A DNA stretch of 64,000 bases from Erpobdella octoculata (Eukaryota > Annelida > Clitellata > Hirudinida > Erpobdellidae), in assembly GCA_963978895.1 (NCBI GenBank), contig OZ022239.1, positions 16,880,470 to 16,944,469 of the forward strand. The letters run 5' to 3'. Below are positions 38,401 through 51,078 of the stretch, in pieces (position 1 is the stretch's first letter; every line of letters starts with the position of its first letter). The notes beneath the pieces were generated by a model, which ran no database searches, was not told the origin of the DNA, and saw only the letters and a program-made list of their open reading frames with translations. The translations under genes and the position numbers were made by a program.

Positions 38401-41126
38401 TATGTTTATGTTTTAGTTTAGTCTGTTTGATAAACTTATTTTTTCAAATTTGTTACATAGAATTGGAATGATTATTTTAGTGTTTCGATATCCGTAATTG
38501 ACCGTAATAGTAGCTCATCTAAGATATATCTTTATAATCTCGATGATATTCTTGGTTGTGTGTGAGTATGTGTGTGCCACCTGTAGTGTGCACGACAGTG
38601 CCGTAGCCCGTATCGTCTGCAGCTGGAATCCGAAACTTTCTCAGCTTCTTTCTTGCTATTGCTAACCGCATTCGCCATCGCCTATAAATACACACGCTGG
38701 GTTTTTTCACTTTTTTAATTCTTGCATAGAGGCACTTTCTCGTGTTTGTCATCATTATCATGCCGCGTCACTAAATAAAGTAAATAAATACTTTCTATCG
38801 GCGGTAGCGTTTTATTTAGAGTCTAAATTTAGACAAATAGATGTACCGAAACTAAACAAATGAAACTTATTTCAAGTTGTAAAAAAAAATTAAATTTGGT
38901 AAATTTTTATAAATTTTGAAATTTTTTAATATTTATATATTTTTTTTCAATGAATTTCTGTAATGTAGTTATTAATATTATCTGTCGCGTATAGTTCATC
39001 ATTCTATGTTATCTCTAGGCAAAATTTCCGCTTCAGTCGAGATCCCGAAATCGTATCGTATCGTTATTGTTCGAAGCGTCTCGTTTAATTCGAGGCAAAT
39101 TTCAGAAATCGTATCGTATCGTATCGTTCCAAAAAAATAACGGGACGCAGAAGCTTAACTCTCACAGTGCACCACAGCTCTTTAAATGACTTTTGATGTT
39201 GATTTAGTGGGTTTTTTCTGTTTGAATTTTTTAGCCTTTGTTCTTAAAGCAGGTATAAAAAAGAAAGATTGATTGAAACCAATGCAAGTGAAACTGCACT
39301 TGCATGACAGTGTATATTCACTTACATGTCAATATTTTCATGACCATTTTCTCCACAAGTTTTTGCCGCAATTATGCATGCGTCTATTTATTAATTTTTT
39401 TTTTTTAAAGTTACACAAAGTAAATTTATAAGTTGATTAAATAAATTGTAATTATAATAATAGTGAACATTTAAAAAATTTATTTTAATTAAATTTAATT
39501 TTTGCAAATCTACAGCATCTCCGACAAATATAGTTTATTTTATAAACAATGTATTTTATTTATTCACCACCTCATTGTTAATTTAAAGAGCAACCAACAA
39601 TAAAAACTTAAGTATTCTATTATAAACTGGTGCACCAGTGATTATTGTCACCAATAAATCTCTGCCCATGCAAAGACGTCTTGAGAGTATTAAAACACTT
39701 AAAACATGGATGAAAGATAGTGCCTGGCATACATATTTAAAAAACATATTGAAGCACTAGTCATTGAGGAACTTTTATTTTCTTTTTATTTTAAAACAGT
39801 TTCTTACTCTTTTAATCTGTCAAGAAAACAATCTACTTATATAATCTTACAGCCTCAAAGCACGTTTACACAGGCAAAGATTCGCTGGCAGTAAGGGTTT
39901 ACACGAGACAACTGCAATGCAAATTTTGTCGGGGCTATTTCTGTCAATACTGCTTGCATGAGTGCATTTTGCCATTTTTACTCTAATTTATCCCGAAAAA
40001 ATTTATTTTTTTTCATAATAATTTACAATAAATTTTAGCTAGAAAACGTGATTTTAGTTTGGCTATTTTATGAAAAATGTGGAGGAGCGCCTAAGTTACG
40101 CTCGTAATATTAATTATTGTAAAAATAAATAACATTTTAATAATTGAATAAATTTATAAACAGTTCTTTATGTTTTTCAATAAATAAAATATTTTTAAAA
40201 TAATTTGTTTTTAACTCGCGGAATGCACGACCATGACGACCAATCACATCACTTATTTAATAAGTAATGTGGTTGTGTGCATGAATACATTATTCACTGG
40301 TGCATTGAAAGTTGGAAGGCAACAGACATTCAAAACTCTTGGCTGCCAAGATGTTATTGTCATGCTTGAGTGCGTTTAAGGGATTAAATATTTCCAAAAA
40401 TGTGATTTTTAATTATTTTGACCAATTACAAATTTAATAAGATAAATTATTTTATCAAATTTTGTATTTGTACAAATGTTTTCATTTATTTGCTGCGAAA
40501 TAAAGTTTTGCATTTGTTAGATTTTAAAAGAATAAAAAACATTAGGATGTTAAACAAATTTGTTTTTATAAAACTTTATTTTAATTTTATAAAAGTTATT
40601 TTGTTATAAATAATAAAAATACATTATAGCAACTGTGGACTGGCTTGTATCAGAGTTGGCAGTTGTATCTTCCAGTACAAACAGAGATATGGGAGGAAAT
40701 TGTACAAATAAAACAGGAAAACAAAGATGCCAGATCGGTGGTCATGAAAATGAGGAAGTCTGTTTTTATTTGTCTTTGGTTGTACCAACTTGTCGATATA
40801 TATTTTTAATTTGCCTTTGATGACGTTTTTTTTATTTTGCAACTTAGTACTGTAGAAAGTATTTAGCAAGTTGACGATAATTCACTTTTTGTTTTGGCTA
40901 AAATCTTTCAATGTCAGATGATTCAAATCCAATTTTTCAACTGTTGAGATGATTTAGAAAAATTAAGATCTTCCTTAAATATTTTTATTCAATGAATTCA
41001 TGGAAATTAAATTACTATAATAATATCGATTTTCTCAACATGTTCAGGCATCTTGTTACACTGCAGGAAGAAGCAATGAAAGCTGGTTTATTAGAAGCAT
41101 CAAATGGAGATGACAAGCAACACTAA
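32446..41126 (+). CDS. MTMR9: Myotubularin-related protein 9-like (pseudophosphatase)
   Basis: Thirteen exons: 32446-32592, 32665-32824, 32923-33077, 33171-33299, 35956-36118, 36187-36291, 36404-36629, 36704-36842, 37265-37349, 37463-37532, 37607-37706, 40630-40757 and 41048-41126. They sum to 1686 bases, 561 codons plus stop, close to vertebrate MTMR9 (about 549). Exons 1-3 encode the PH-GRAM part (EGTLCITAHHLILSSRQDPT; GAEECLGIASSIEAL; EWRLSYVNKDFKV). Exons 4-11 encode the myotubularin core (GGRFPVLSYFHQQNG; CSQPLTGPNNRR; EAFYPQWRHTH; MDKWLSKLESSGWL; VFLLFLDCVWQ). The last two encode a coiled coil. The active-site loop reads LLHGGEGTDTT, without the Cys and Arg of CX5R, so it is catalytically dead. 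Known MTMR9 binds and activates MTMR6/7/8 on endosomal phosphoinositides. Exon 7 needs a GA donor. Confidence 0.93.
33605..33692 (-). repeat. tRNA-like sequence (SINE head or tRNA pseudogene)
   Basis: On the minus strand, GGGATGGCATGTAGCTCAAT at about 33685 resembles a tRNA 5' half with an A box (TAGCTCAATNG). AGTTCGAGTTC at about 33610 is near a B box at the right spacing of about 50 bases. The arms do not all pair, so a functional tRNA is unlikely. It lies in MTMR9 intron 4. Confidence 0.4.
33958..34860 (-). mobile_element. Helitron-like repeat in MTMR9 intron 4
   Basis: The reverse complement matches the 48.1-49.46 kb element: a G/C-rich block of CGGGCC motifs (34035-34330), AGAGAATTTGAACCGTGCAT near 34000, and a CTAG|T end at about 33961 after an AAGCCGCGAC hairpin-like string. 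The AT-rich body at 34400-34860 has the GGTTTCCAGGAC motif in reverse. It has no coding capacity. Confidence 0.55.
37869..39157. mobile_element. DNA transposon with 8-bp target duplication, MTMR9 intron 11
   Basis: Flanked by ACTCTCAC at 37861-37868 and 39158-39165, perfectly repeated. The ends are TAAGCATCTGCGTCCCG and TAAGCTTCTGCGTCCCG (reverse complement of the right), 16 of 17 identical. Subterminal GTATCGTATCGTATCG repeats occur near 39050-39130. The interior has no recognisable transposase (the minus-strand frame 38519-38761 is unconvincing), so it is non-autonomous. An 8-bp duplication suits hAT or P families, but the TIR is not the common hAT CAGGG type. Confidence 0.82.
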
Positions 41127-41219
41127 GCATACATTCCGCTCTAGCATAACGAGAAAACTGTAGATTCTATAATTAGGTTTAAATGTCAAATTAATTGTAG
41201 AAAGAAAACAAATTTTCCA

Positions 41220-42370
41220 TTAATTAGTTTCTCTTTTGTCAACTATTTCAAAAAGATGTTGATTTTGGTCATCAACAAGGATCTCATCTTCGGTTGGATA
41301 AACTTCATTACGTGATTTTCTCATCCATGTCGATGTTTTAGAAATCAAATTTTTGTGTGTGCTAGTTCGTTCTTTTTCCACGCTTTTATCTTCTGCATAC
41401 TTATCTGCTATTTTTTCTTCATTCTTTATTCGGAGCTCCAAAAAATTTTCGTGGACCAATGAAGGGTTGACTTTATTTACTTTAAGTGTTTTAAACGATG
41501 ACAAAAAACTGTTCTGAAGCTATATTTAAAAAAAAAGAAACATATAGCCCAGCAGACAAAATATTTAAGTTTAATATAAATTTAAGTGTATTTGAATTTC
41601 AAGCACCCTTTTGTGTAACACCTCAGAGCTGTTTTTGTTGAGGGTTTGAAAGAAATAATCAAGTAATATCTAACCGTATGAATTGTGTTAACAATTTCAG
41701 ACGTTCCATCAACTTTATTTACATTTTGATTTTTAATGTTATTTTGTGAAGTCATCCACACTTCGTATTTTTCATGAGTTGCATATCTCATCATTTTGCT
41801 GTATAAACATGTTCATTGATGATTGTAGCATTGTTGAAAAATAACTACCACAAAAATAAAAGCAACAAATATTATTTACCTGGCAAAAAGAAAGAGTGTG
41901 ATTAAAATTATCGACAGAATTAACACGGCACTGCTTAATCCAAGCGACAATAAAACATTGGGACTGAGTCCAGTTTCTTTCATTGGAGATTGGTCGTAAA
42001 ACATTGTTTGAAAAGTGATCGTACCAACAAATAGAGGATATGTAGTCTTAGATGTACTTGTAGAGATGCTAGTGTGACTGCTCAATACAGGTTTCGAGAT
42101 AGGATATTTTACAGCAGTAGTAGCAATTTCATTTGTGGAGCTTTCCCTAGTAGTTGAGCTAGGTTTCAATTTGAGTGTGAAGTCTGATAAAGTGATGTCT
42201 GTACCGGATTCATTTTTTTTACATGTTGCAGACAAAAATGAAGAATTTCTCAACTTAGCACCACATGAGCAGAAATTTGATGGAAAAATATTTTTCAATT
42301 CATTTACTCCAATACTATTGAGACTGGATTTGAAAATTTCAAAAAAATCTAAAAATCTTCCTGGTTCCAT
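41220..42370 (-). CDS. Single-pass membrane protein, 5' partial, unknown family
   Basis: Three exons (42370-41880, 41798-41675, 41519-41220) give 304 codons and a stop, with matching phases. I do not recognise the family. The N-terminal 130 residues look extracellular: a cysteine pair FCSCGAK, possible N-glycosylation at NSS and NES, and a Ser/Thr-rich mucin-like stretch (SSHTSISTSTSKTT). A membrane helix follows (LLSLGLSSAVLILSIILIT) at about residues 138-162, then a charged cytoplasmic tail of about 140 residues (VHENFLELRIKNEEKIADKY, NEVYPTEDEILVDD). No signal peptide is present, and the exon begins right after a good acceptor (GTGACAG|ATGG). A 5' exon is therefore probably missing and the ATG at 42370 may be internal. 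Its stop lies 93 bp from the MTMR9 stop, tail-to-tail. Confidence 0.7.
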
Positions 42371-42396
42371 CTGTCACTCTGAAACATAATACAAAG

Positions 42397-42397
<1 letters not shown>

Positions 42398-42478
<81 letters not shown>
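42398..42478. repeat. (TA)n microsatellite
   Basis: About 40 TA units, in the presumed first visible intron of the membrane-protein gene. Confidence 0.97.
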
Positions 42479-42484
<6 letters not shown>

Positions 42485-43392
42485 ATCAAAGATAAATCTT
42501 TATATAGTATCACAACAACCCAAATAGCCATTGACAAAGTAATGCGATCTCTCATCGAAAACCATTCAAGGATTATAAATGAATTGATGTAATAAACTAC
42601 AAAAGTAGTTATATCATACTTATACAAATCTTAATGTAACTATGATGTAATTAGTTCTATAGTCTAAGCCTACTAGAGCAAGTGTGGATCCAGTCGTTCA
42701 ATAAAGATATCCTCGTCTCAAGCCAACAGTGCCTATGTATGAACATAAAGAGTTATTGAGGCTATTCTAGCCACTAGCGGGATGTAAATCCCTTCTTGAG
42801 GCCTACCTTTAGTTTCTAGTTTAGTTTTGACATCATTCATTCATTTCATTTCTTGTGTGTATCAATTGACGCTGTAGTTTACTGTTTTGTTTGTTTTTAG
42901 ATTCTTTTATGTTATGTTTTGTTTCATGTTGATGAAATAAAATAAAAAATGCAACAACTGCTAGTATTTTTCTGAAAATTTGGCTGTAAAAGTACAGTTA
43001 CGAAACTTGCTAATTGGTGCGTAAGAATGTTTAACCACAGAAATAATTTTTAACTTGTTAAATTTTTTCGACGTCACACGGTCAAGAATTCAAGAGCTAT
43101 TATTTGCTAACTGTTTTCGTTTCGGAGTTTCAATGAAAAGTAGTATTGACACAAGAGTCTCAATATACCTGTTAGCAAGTTAATAGTGACATAGCCAAAA
43201 TAAATAAACAAACTTAGAAAACTTTATTTTAAAACTAGCACGAATTTCATAATTCTTCGAATCTGGGTCGCCATGTGAACAAATCACAAACACCACCAAA
43301 TAACGCGCGGTGGGTAAAAACCTGACCGCACATTGTAGAATTGCGGACTGGTATAAGCCTGACCCATATACATAGACAAAAATTTGATTTTT
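42479..43392. other. AT-rich spacer
   Basis: No gene recognised. The missing 5' exon of the membrane-protein gene should lie here or further right on the minus strand, but I cannot identify it. Confidence 0.4.
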
Positions 43393-43447
43393 AAAACATT
43401 GACATGGATGAGAAAATCACGTAATGAAGTTTATCCAACCGAAGATG
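43393..43447 (+). pseudogene. Inverted 55-bp copy of the membrane-protein last exon
   Basis: Matches the reverse complement of 41287-41341 with one difference; it includes GAAAATCACGTAATGAAGTT. It ends at a palindrome (43445-43477) made of CCCATATATATAT and its complement, which looks like a rearrangement junction. Confidence 0.85.
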
Positions 43448-43624
43448 CCCATATATATATTCTATATATATATGGGCCTGACCTGGTCCTAAACTGCTGA
43501 CTAAGCTGCTATTAGTTTACTGAATTTGATCATGTGACAGCAGGTTTGTAGCCAGGATTTGTTGATAAATTAATCCTAAACAAACTAATAAAAATGCAGC
43601 TTAAAACCTTGGTTCTTTTGTCAG

Positions 43625-44200
43625 CAGGGGCGCAGCCAGAATTTTTTCTGGGGGGGGGGAAGAAAAAACTGATTAGTGGAGTTTACTGAAAAATTTACGA
43701 CCCACAAAAGTCAAGGCTTAACGAACATTTCAGCAGTAATTAGTAATAACAAACCATATAACATTTAATTTGGAACTGTAAATTACAATTTGAAATTCAG
43801 TCGACGGTTTCTTCATTTATGTTAAGGTCGCGATTGATGGTCATATGGCCCATTGTGGTGCGTAGAAAAGATTTTAGTCTGCGCATAGTTGAGAAGGATC
43901 TCTCGGATGTCGCGGAAGAAAGGGGCAACGTGATGAAAGGTTTCAGCATCAACTGCTGTGTGTGGCCGTTCTGCCAATTGAACATTCGACCACTTTGCTT
44001 TCCAGCAGAAATATTCAACACGAACAGCAGATATGTGACCAAGGTCGCGGGTGAAGTATTTGAAGATCTCCTCTAGGTCAATGAAATATCCTTGGTCAAG
44101 AAACCTTGGATGCAGATGTGTTAATTTGAATGCAGACCCACTCATTTGAGGCAAATCTTTCTTTCAACTGGTTGATAATGCTTTCGGGTCGGGTCAACAA
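43625..44200 (-). mobile_element. hAT element, left end and transposase remnant
   Basis: The left end CAGGGGCGCAGCCAG starts at 43625 (preceding bases TTTGTCAG), a common hAT terminus. The minus-strand frames 44154-43797 give a decayed dimerisation domain: LPLSSATSERSFSTMRRLKS, then FLRTTMGHM. The right terminus and second target-site copy are not found, so the end at about 44200 is approximate. Confidence 0.65.
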
Positions 44201-44235
44201 AGGTTCATCTCGACGGCGGCTGAGATATTACAGAA

Positions 44236-44472
44236 CAACTAACGTGTCCGTTCCTCCAACACAAGTTGTTGGCCGGTCCTAAAGCCTGGAACGATCTTCC
44301 AGCCTTCATTCAAGACAATAGTAACATTTTTACTTTCAAGCGTCTCCTAATGACACTTTTTCCGATCATCTTATCACTGTTGACAATTATTGCTATTATT
44401 ATTTTTTGTATCAATCAATTCTTCTATAAAGCACCCTTTTATGATTTTCGGAAATCGTCCTTTTTTTCTTAA
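44236..44472 (+). pseudogene. LINE ORF2 C-terminal fragment
   Basis: Contains GPKAWNDLPAFIQDNSNIFT and FKRLL, the extreme C-terminus of CR1/Jockey-type ORF2 (PxxWNxLP ... FKxxL). It is 5'-truncated. Confidence 0.6.
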
Positions 44473-44487
44473 CCGTACCTTCAGCGG

Positions 44488-44735
44488 GTACAGGACAACT
44501 AGTCGCCGGGTCAACTAATCGCTGGGCCAATTAGTCGCGGGTCAACTAGTCGCTGGGCCAACTAGTCGCCGGGTCAACTAGTCGCCGGGTCAACTAGTCG
44601 CTGGGCCAACTAGTCGCCGTCCAACTAGTTGCCGCTGAACTAGTCACCGCCCAACTAGTCGCTGACCAAGTAGTCGCCGGCTAAATATTTGACGTTCAAC
44701 TAGCCGCTTCCCAGTTTGTCGCCAGGCCAACTTGC
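44488..44735. repeat. 16-bp minisatellite
   Basis: About 14 degenerate units of CAACTAGTCGCYGGGY. It begins after GGGTACAGGACAA, resembling the start of the TCGTCGCG-rich patch at 50986. Confidence 0.85.
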
Positions 44736-45084
44736 ATGCGCGAATAAGTTGAATTCGCGCACAAACGTACACAGAAAATATTTTATAAAAATATTGATGC
44801 TTTGAGTATTTGTTTTAGATTTTTACAGAAACAACTAAGAGTGAATTTAGACAATATTGGTATAAAAGATGAAATAATGTAACAAAGTTAAAATAATAAT
44901 TAAGTAAGCCATAAAAACCAAGTTTTTTTCACAAATCATGTCACAGTTTTTCATTTATTACAAAAAATTTTTAAATGACAATTTTTTCAAATTTGCATAT
45001 GTAAACATTTATTTAATATATTTGATTTTTTTAAGTACCTCATATTATTTTCACCGCTGACTTGCTTGAATTAATGCTTGCAAA

Positions 45085-45325
45085 CCTTGAATGTAAAAAT
45101 TAACTAACTTCCCGTTGTTCAATCAAGCTGAAATAAATAGTTCGACGAAAATATCACAAATAATTATTTAATTAAATTTTGTCCAATCGATCCGAAAATT
45201 TGATAGAATGCATTGTTAATCAGTTTGAAGGTATGTTTAAATTTTTAAGTCTTTAGCTCATCGGGAATTAATTTAAAATCGATTGCAAAATTTGACGACA
45301 GACAGACAGGCAGAGAAGTCAAGTT
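45085..45325 (+). repeat. Dispersed repeat (inverted relative at 28.1-28.4 kb)
   Basis: Begins TAACTAACTTCCCGTTGTTC and ends TTGACGACAGACAGACAG; the central part is the reverse complement of 28140-28360. Confidence 0.7.
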
Positions 45326-45333
45326 AAGTAAAA

Positions 45334-45968
45334 GTGTGTAAAAACAAGAATTTACAATATCCTACGCTGTATGTTTTCAACGCCACCTCTATCGCTAAGC
45401 CTCATGCTCTGGAGTCACTTGCCGGAGAACTTACGGGATACCAGATCGATGTCGCAGTCATCACGGAGTCTCACTTGAAGCAGAGCAAACACCCGGATGG
45501 AGCATTCGATATCCAGGACTACACGCTCTTCCGGCGAAACAGGGATGGAAGGAAAGGGGGTGGAGTGGCAATCACCACTGCAGCCAGTCTTATGGAAACA
45601 GCATGGTGATGATCGTCTGTACGAAATATTGTGGGTAAGAACTGTTGGTAATATTTTCATTAATGCCATATATTTCCCTCCGTCTCCAAACAAATATACG
45701 TCATCAGATATGCTTCATTTCACTGAGCAGGCAGTAGAAGAAATCGCATCCACTCACCAAGATGCCCTCATAATATTTGCTGGTGACTTCAATCAGTTAC
45801 CAGAGCAAGATGTAATTGAACGTACTGGGCTCACCTCAATAGTTTCTCAGCCAACAAAAGGAGTAAGCAAGCTAGACCGAATTTATGTCTCCCATCCATG
45901 TTATTCTGATAAAAAAATTGTAAAATCTGTTGCAAAAAGCAACCTCAGTGCCAACGTTCCCTCTAAGC
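45334..45968 (+). pseudogene. LINE endonuclease-domain fragment
   Basis: AP-like endonuclease from a third LINE family: FNATSIAKPHALESLAGEL, DVAVITESHLKQS, YTLFRRNRDGRKGGGVAI, then in another frame INAIYFPPSPNKYTS, IIFAGDFNQLPEQDV and KLDRIYVSHP. There is a frame change at about 45600. The SDH motif is replaced by SNLSANV. It breaks off where a hAT begins at 45969. Confidence 0.75.
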
Positions 45969-47087
45969 CAGGGGTGGGCAACTTCTTAAGTCGGCGGGCG
46001 GATATGGGAAAAGGAAGTCCTTGGCGGGCCGGATTACTGAATCGATACCTTAATCGCGTATTTATCCACCTTTGCAAGGAATAAATATTATTTAATGTAA
46101 ACTTTAAACTTGTAAACTTTGAGTTTAAAGCATAGAGACCAAAACAGTATTTAATGAATTTAACGTAATGTACTTCAATAGCTGCTAAAGTCAATGAGAC
46201 ATCTGTGGTCCAGCGACGGATCTAGGATTTTCTGGTGGGGGAGGATGATCTAACCAAAACTTGACAAAGAAATTTTTTTACAAGTAACGAAACAAACAGT
46301 ATGCACAAAGACAACATTCAAAGCAGAAGTCAAATTTCTAGAATAAAAATTCTACAGTGCAAAATAAGGAGGCCAATTCTTGCTGGTTGCAAATCTATAA
46401 ATAACATCATCTATTTCTAAAAGCAATGCGTTATGGATATATAATAATGTTAGGCCAGTTAAATCCTCAATCTGTTCAGGGGCGCAACAAAAAAAAATGC
46501 AGGAGGTGCTGAAGTTCGAAAAAGGTAGAAAGCCCGCCGCAGGCAAAAAATTATTTGACTATCTTCAGTCTGCAGTCTTTTTGGTATCTTTAATAATTTA
46601 TTAATGATAGAAAAAGGAACAAAATCCCGCCCAGTTGCGACCCTGGTTCTGTTGCGCAATGAGCTTTTCAATATCTTCATGGCACTGAAGCTCCGTTCAG
46701 CTGTATATGTAGTAATGGGATTCCCATGCCGGTGTTCACTCTCGTTTCACAGTAATATAGCGAGGGCTCATACCCGCATTCCTACTAGATTCGTCGATGA
46801 ATGTGGTGGGGCTTAAAAAACATTTTTTAGCATACATTTTTTTGGAATCTGGTGGGGGGATGCATTCCCCCATCCCCCTGGATCCGTCGCTGCTGTGGTC
46901 GATCAAAGTTGTCAACAAGCTGTTTGAACTCTGGCTGCGTGTCGGACATAGAAATCCTCAGTAAAGACTGCGCGTGAACATCAGTTAGATCGGAACGCAG
47001 CTTTGTCTTGTTAATGTTCATGGTCGAAAATGTTTGCTCGCACAAATGAGCGACACTTGCTGTCAACTTGCGTGTTTCATCATGCAC
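45969..47087 (-). mobile_element. hAT element, right end lost, itself host to another hAT
   Basis: The left end CAGGGGTGGGCAACTT at 45969 is a classical hAT terminus, with GGCGGGCCGGAT close behind. The minus-strand frame 47087 to about 46901 reads LCEQTFSTMNINKTKLRSDL and DVHAQSLLRI, the dimerisation domain of GTF2IRD2/ZBED-type hAT transposases. A second hAT (46211-46892) is inserted inside. At 47088 the sequence changes abruptly to LINE, so the right terminus is missing. Confidence 0.72.
46211..46892 (-). mobile_element. Nested hAT element with perfect 8-bp duplication
   Basis: Flanked by CTGTGGTC at 46203-46210 and 46893-46900. Inverted ends are CAGCGACGGATCTAGG and CAGCGACGGATCCAGG. On the minus strand a remnant MKILKSSLRNRTRVATGRDF (from 46680) recalls the ...FSxMKxLKSxLR... 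of hAT dimerisation domains. Confidence 0.88.
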
Positions 47088-47480
47088 ATTTCTTGGGGTG
47101 TTACTTGATGAACATCTTTCATTAAAAAATCATATTGTTTACGTCACATCCAGGCTTGCAAAAAACTGTGGAATACTATCTCGCGTGTGTCGATTTGTGG
47201 ATATAAACATTTCCTTGATGTTATACTATGCTCTTATTTATCCTTACTTATCTTATTGTAATATTGTTTGGGCTTCGAATTATCCTTCCCGTCTAAAAGC
47301 TCTTCATGTCTTGAAAAACGAGTGGTGCCTATCCTTTTTCACTTGCCCTATGCATCATCTTGTAAATTGAAATTGATTGAAAATAACCTACTGAATATAT
47401 TTCAAATTAATTCATTCCTTGTTGGCATTTTATGTAAAAATATGATAATCATATGTTATGTTGCCGTCATCATTCGATAA
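47088..47480 (+). pseudogene. LINE ORF2 C-terminal fragment
   Basis: FLGVLLDEHLSLKNHIVYVT, RVCRFVDINISLMLYYALIY and PYLSYCNIVWASNYPSRLKA closely parallel the same region of the 8.4-11.4 kb LINE. The frame degrades after about 47340. Confidence 0.8.
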
Positions 47481-47737
47481 TTTTTTCTTAAAATCATCTT
47501 ATGTGCATTCTCATGATGGGCGCTCTTTGCATTGCTTTTGATCTAGCTGATTTTGCTCGCTCGAACAACCCTTAAAACATTCTCCATAAAATGTTCTGGT
47601 CCACGATTCTTTTCTAGCATCCCGACATCTATTTCCTCTTTGAAAAGTATTTCATTATTCAAAAAATTGTTAAAATTTTACTTATTACTACTCGACACAT
47701 AATTTTAAATTGCATTGCTTCTCGGTTGGCATTTTGG

Positions 47738-49460
<1,723 letters not shown>

Positions 49461-49966
49461 ATATGTACCTTTTGGGCACTTTATTTCGTTTATTCTTATA
49501 TTTTAGCTAGTTTAGTTCGCATTGTGCTCAATAAAATAAAATAAAATAATAAATAAAAAAAACTTTACGTTTCTTGGCAAAATCCATGGTAAAAATTTTA
49601 TTGTAAATTCTAAATCTAATTCTAACCAAAAACAAGGAATCGAAGAACCAAGAACAGATAAAAAACTAAGAACCAAAGAATAACTAAAAGTCACTATTAC
49701 TGCGTTGTAGTAATAGACTGGTAGATCTAGCAGTTTTTCGAGGCAACATGGGAAATTTTAATAGACAAGCCAATTTTTATACCATTCAATAGAGAATATG
49801 TTGTAGAATGTCTGTATGAAGATACCACGAATGAGCAGTTATGGTACTCTAGTTATTAATTATTTTAGGCGTACTCTTTTGTCTCATTACGTAAGACAAT
49901 GTCGCGTTACGCGCAGTAACATATTTACTCGCTCAGCCAATAAGAATTCAATAAAGGCTCGTTTTC
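49461..49966. other. Spacer with AAAT-rich simple sequence
   Basis: A (TAAAA)n-like stretch at about 49530-49560; otherwise nothing recognised. Confidence 0.4.
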
Positions 49967-50983
49967 TATGCTATATTTGCGTTGTCTTTGTATTTATTTT
50001 GCATTGCCGGTTTATCGCGTTTGAATTCGATTTCTCTTCAATATCTTAATTTATTATTTAAGCCTTAGATTTTGATTTGGACGATTTTGGATTCTCAGCA
50101 GCGTTTTTTTAAATTTCCTATTCATTTATATAGTTGTATAATTGTATAGTTTTTATAGCATAGTACAGTCAGTCTTGTGCTTGTCTTGTCTTTTGTCAGT
50201 CATTCTGGTATTTTTTTTATTTTCTTTTATTCGTGTTATTACATCTGTTAAGTTTGGTTATGGTAAGTTTGTATTGTAGTTAGCACATTTTTAATCTAAA
50301 TGTAACTAATATCGCAATGGAGTGCGTTGTGTGTAAATCTGCTACTGAAGAAAAACTTAAAATAATCTAAATATTGAAACAAGATGGGAAAACTTCTCTA
50401 TTGAATTCTGCAACTGTAACTGGAGATACAATTTTAATTGACAGTTTAACTCTATAAATGTGGATGTTTGTATACATAAGTAAATAACAAAGCAAAGAAA
50501 AATAATCAGCCCAAGCCCTGTGTTAGTTTTAGTTCTAGTAGCTAGCTGATCTAGCTCCAATAAAAAGAATTTAAGATCTAAGTTTTCCACACAATAAACA
50601 ATTATTCCAGTCAAATATAAAGTAGTTCAAAAATTATTCCTGGAAAGCTACCTCAACTGAAAATGCATGTTTTGAAAACTCATTTTCAGGAAATGAAATT
50701 GAAGTATTTCTTAGACAATGACAGATGGAGCTGGGAAAAATAGATTTTAAGTTGTGTCTCATTAATACTGATATAGAGGCAGCACCTGATAGCCCAGATA
50801 GCCTAATTATTGTATAAGTGGTAAATGTGAAATTTAAAAAAAAAGCCCATGCTCTTTTAAAAATTGTTCATGTTTTAAATATGAGCTACATTGTATCTGC
50901 CTGTAAATATTGCTATGGTAAAGTTTGTAATAAATCTCTTCTTACTGATAATCTTGAAGTAGATATGTTTAAGGGCAATATGG
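49967..50983 (+). repeat. Left copy of a ~1.0-kb direct repeat
   Basis: Matches 56811-58308 in the same orientation at high identity, apart from a ~485-bp LINE piece in the right copy. Near 50318 it carries a decayed protein start: MECVVCKSATEEKLK, then after a stop ILKQDGKTSLLNSATV, then in another frame NVDVCIHK. This looks like the N-terminal cysteine-rich exon of the type of gene that follows. Both copies share the same stops, so the decay came before the duplication. Confidence 0.82.
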
Positions 50984-50985
50984 GT

Positions 50986-51078
50986 ACAGGCCAAGTCGTC
51001 GCGAAAGCCATTTCGTCGCCGTGAGCATTTTCGTCGCGAAGTCGCGACGAAAACGCCAACTCTGCGACGAATCGGCAG
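50986..51078. repeat. TCGTCGCG-rich palindromic patch
   Basis: The CG-rich string repeats TCGTCGCG in both orientations. TTTTCGTCGCGA (51028-51039) and TCGCGACGAAAA (51042-51053) form a perfect 12-bp stem with a 2-nt centre. It sits exactly between the direct repeat and the first good coding exon. Confidence 0.8.

Noticed and set aside
38519..38761. 80-codon frame within the intron 11 transposon
   Set aside because: No transposase motif and no conservation evidence; too short to call.
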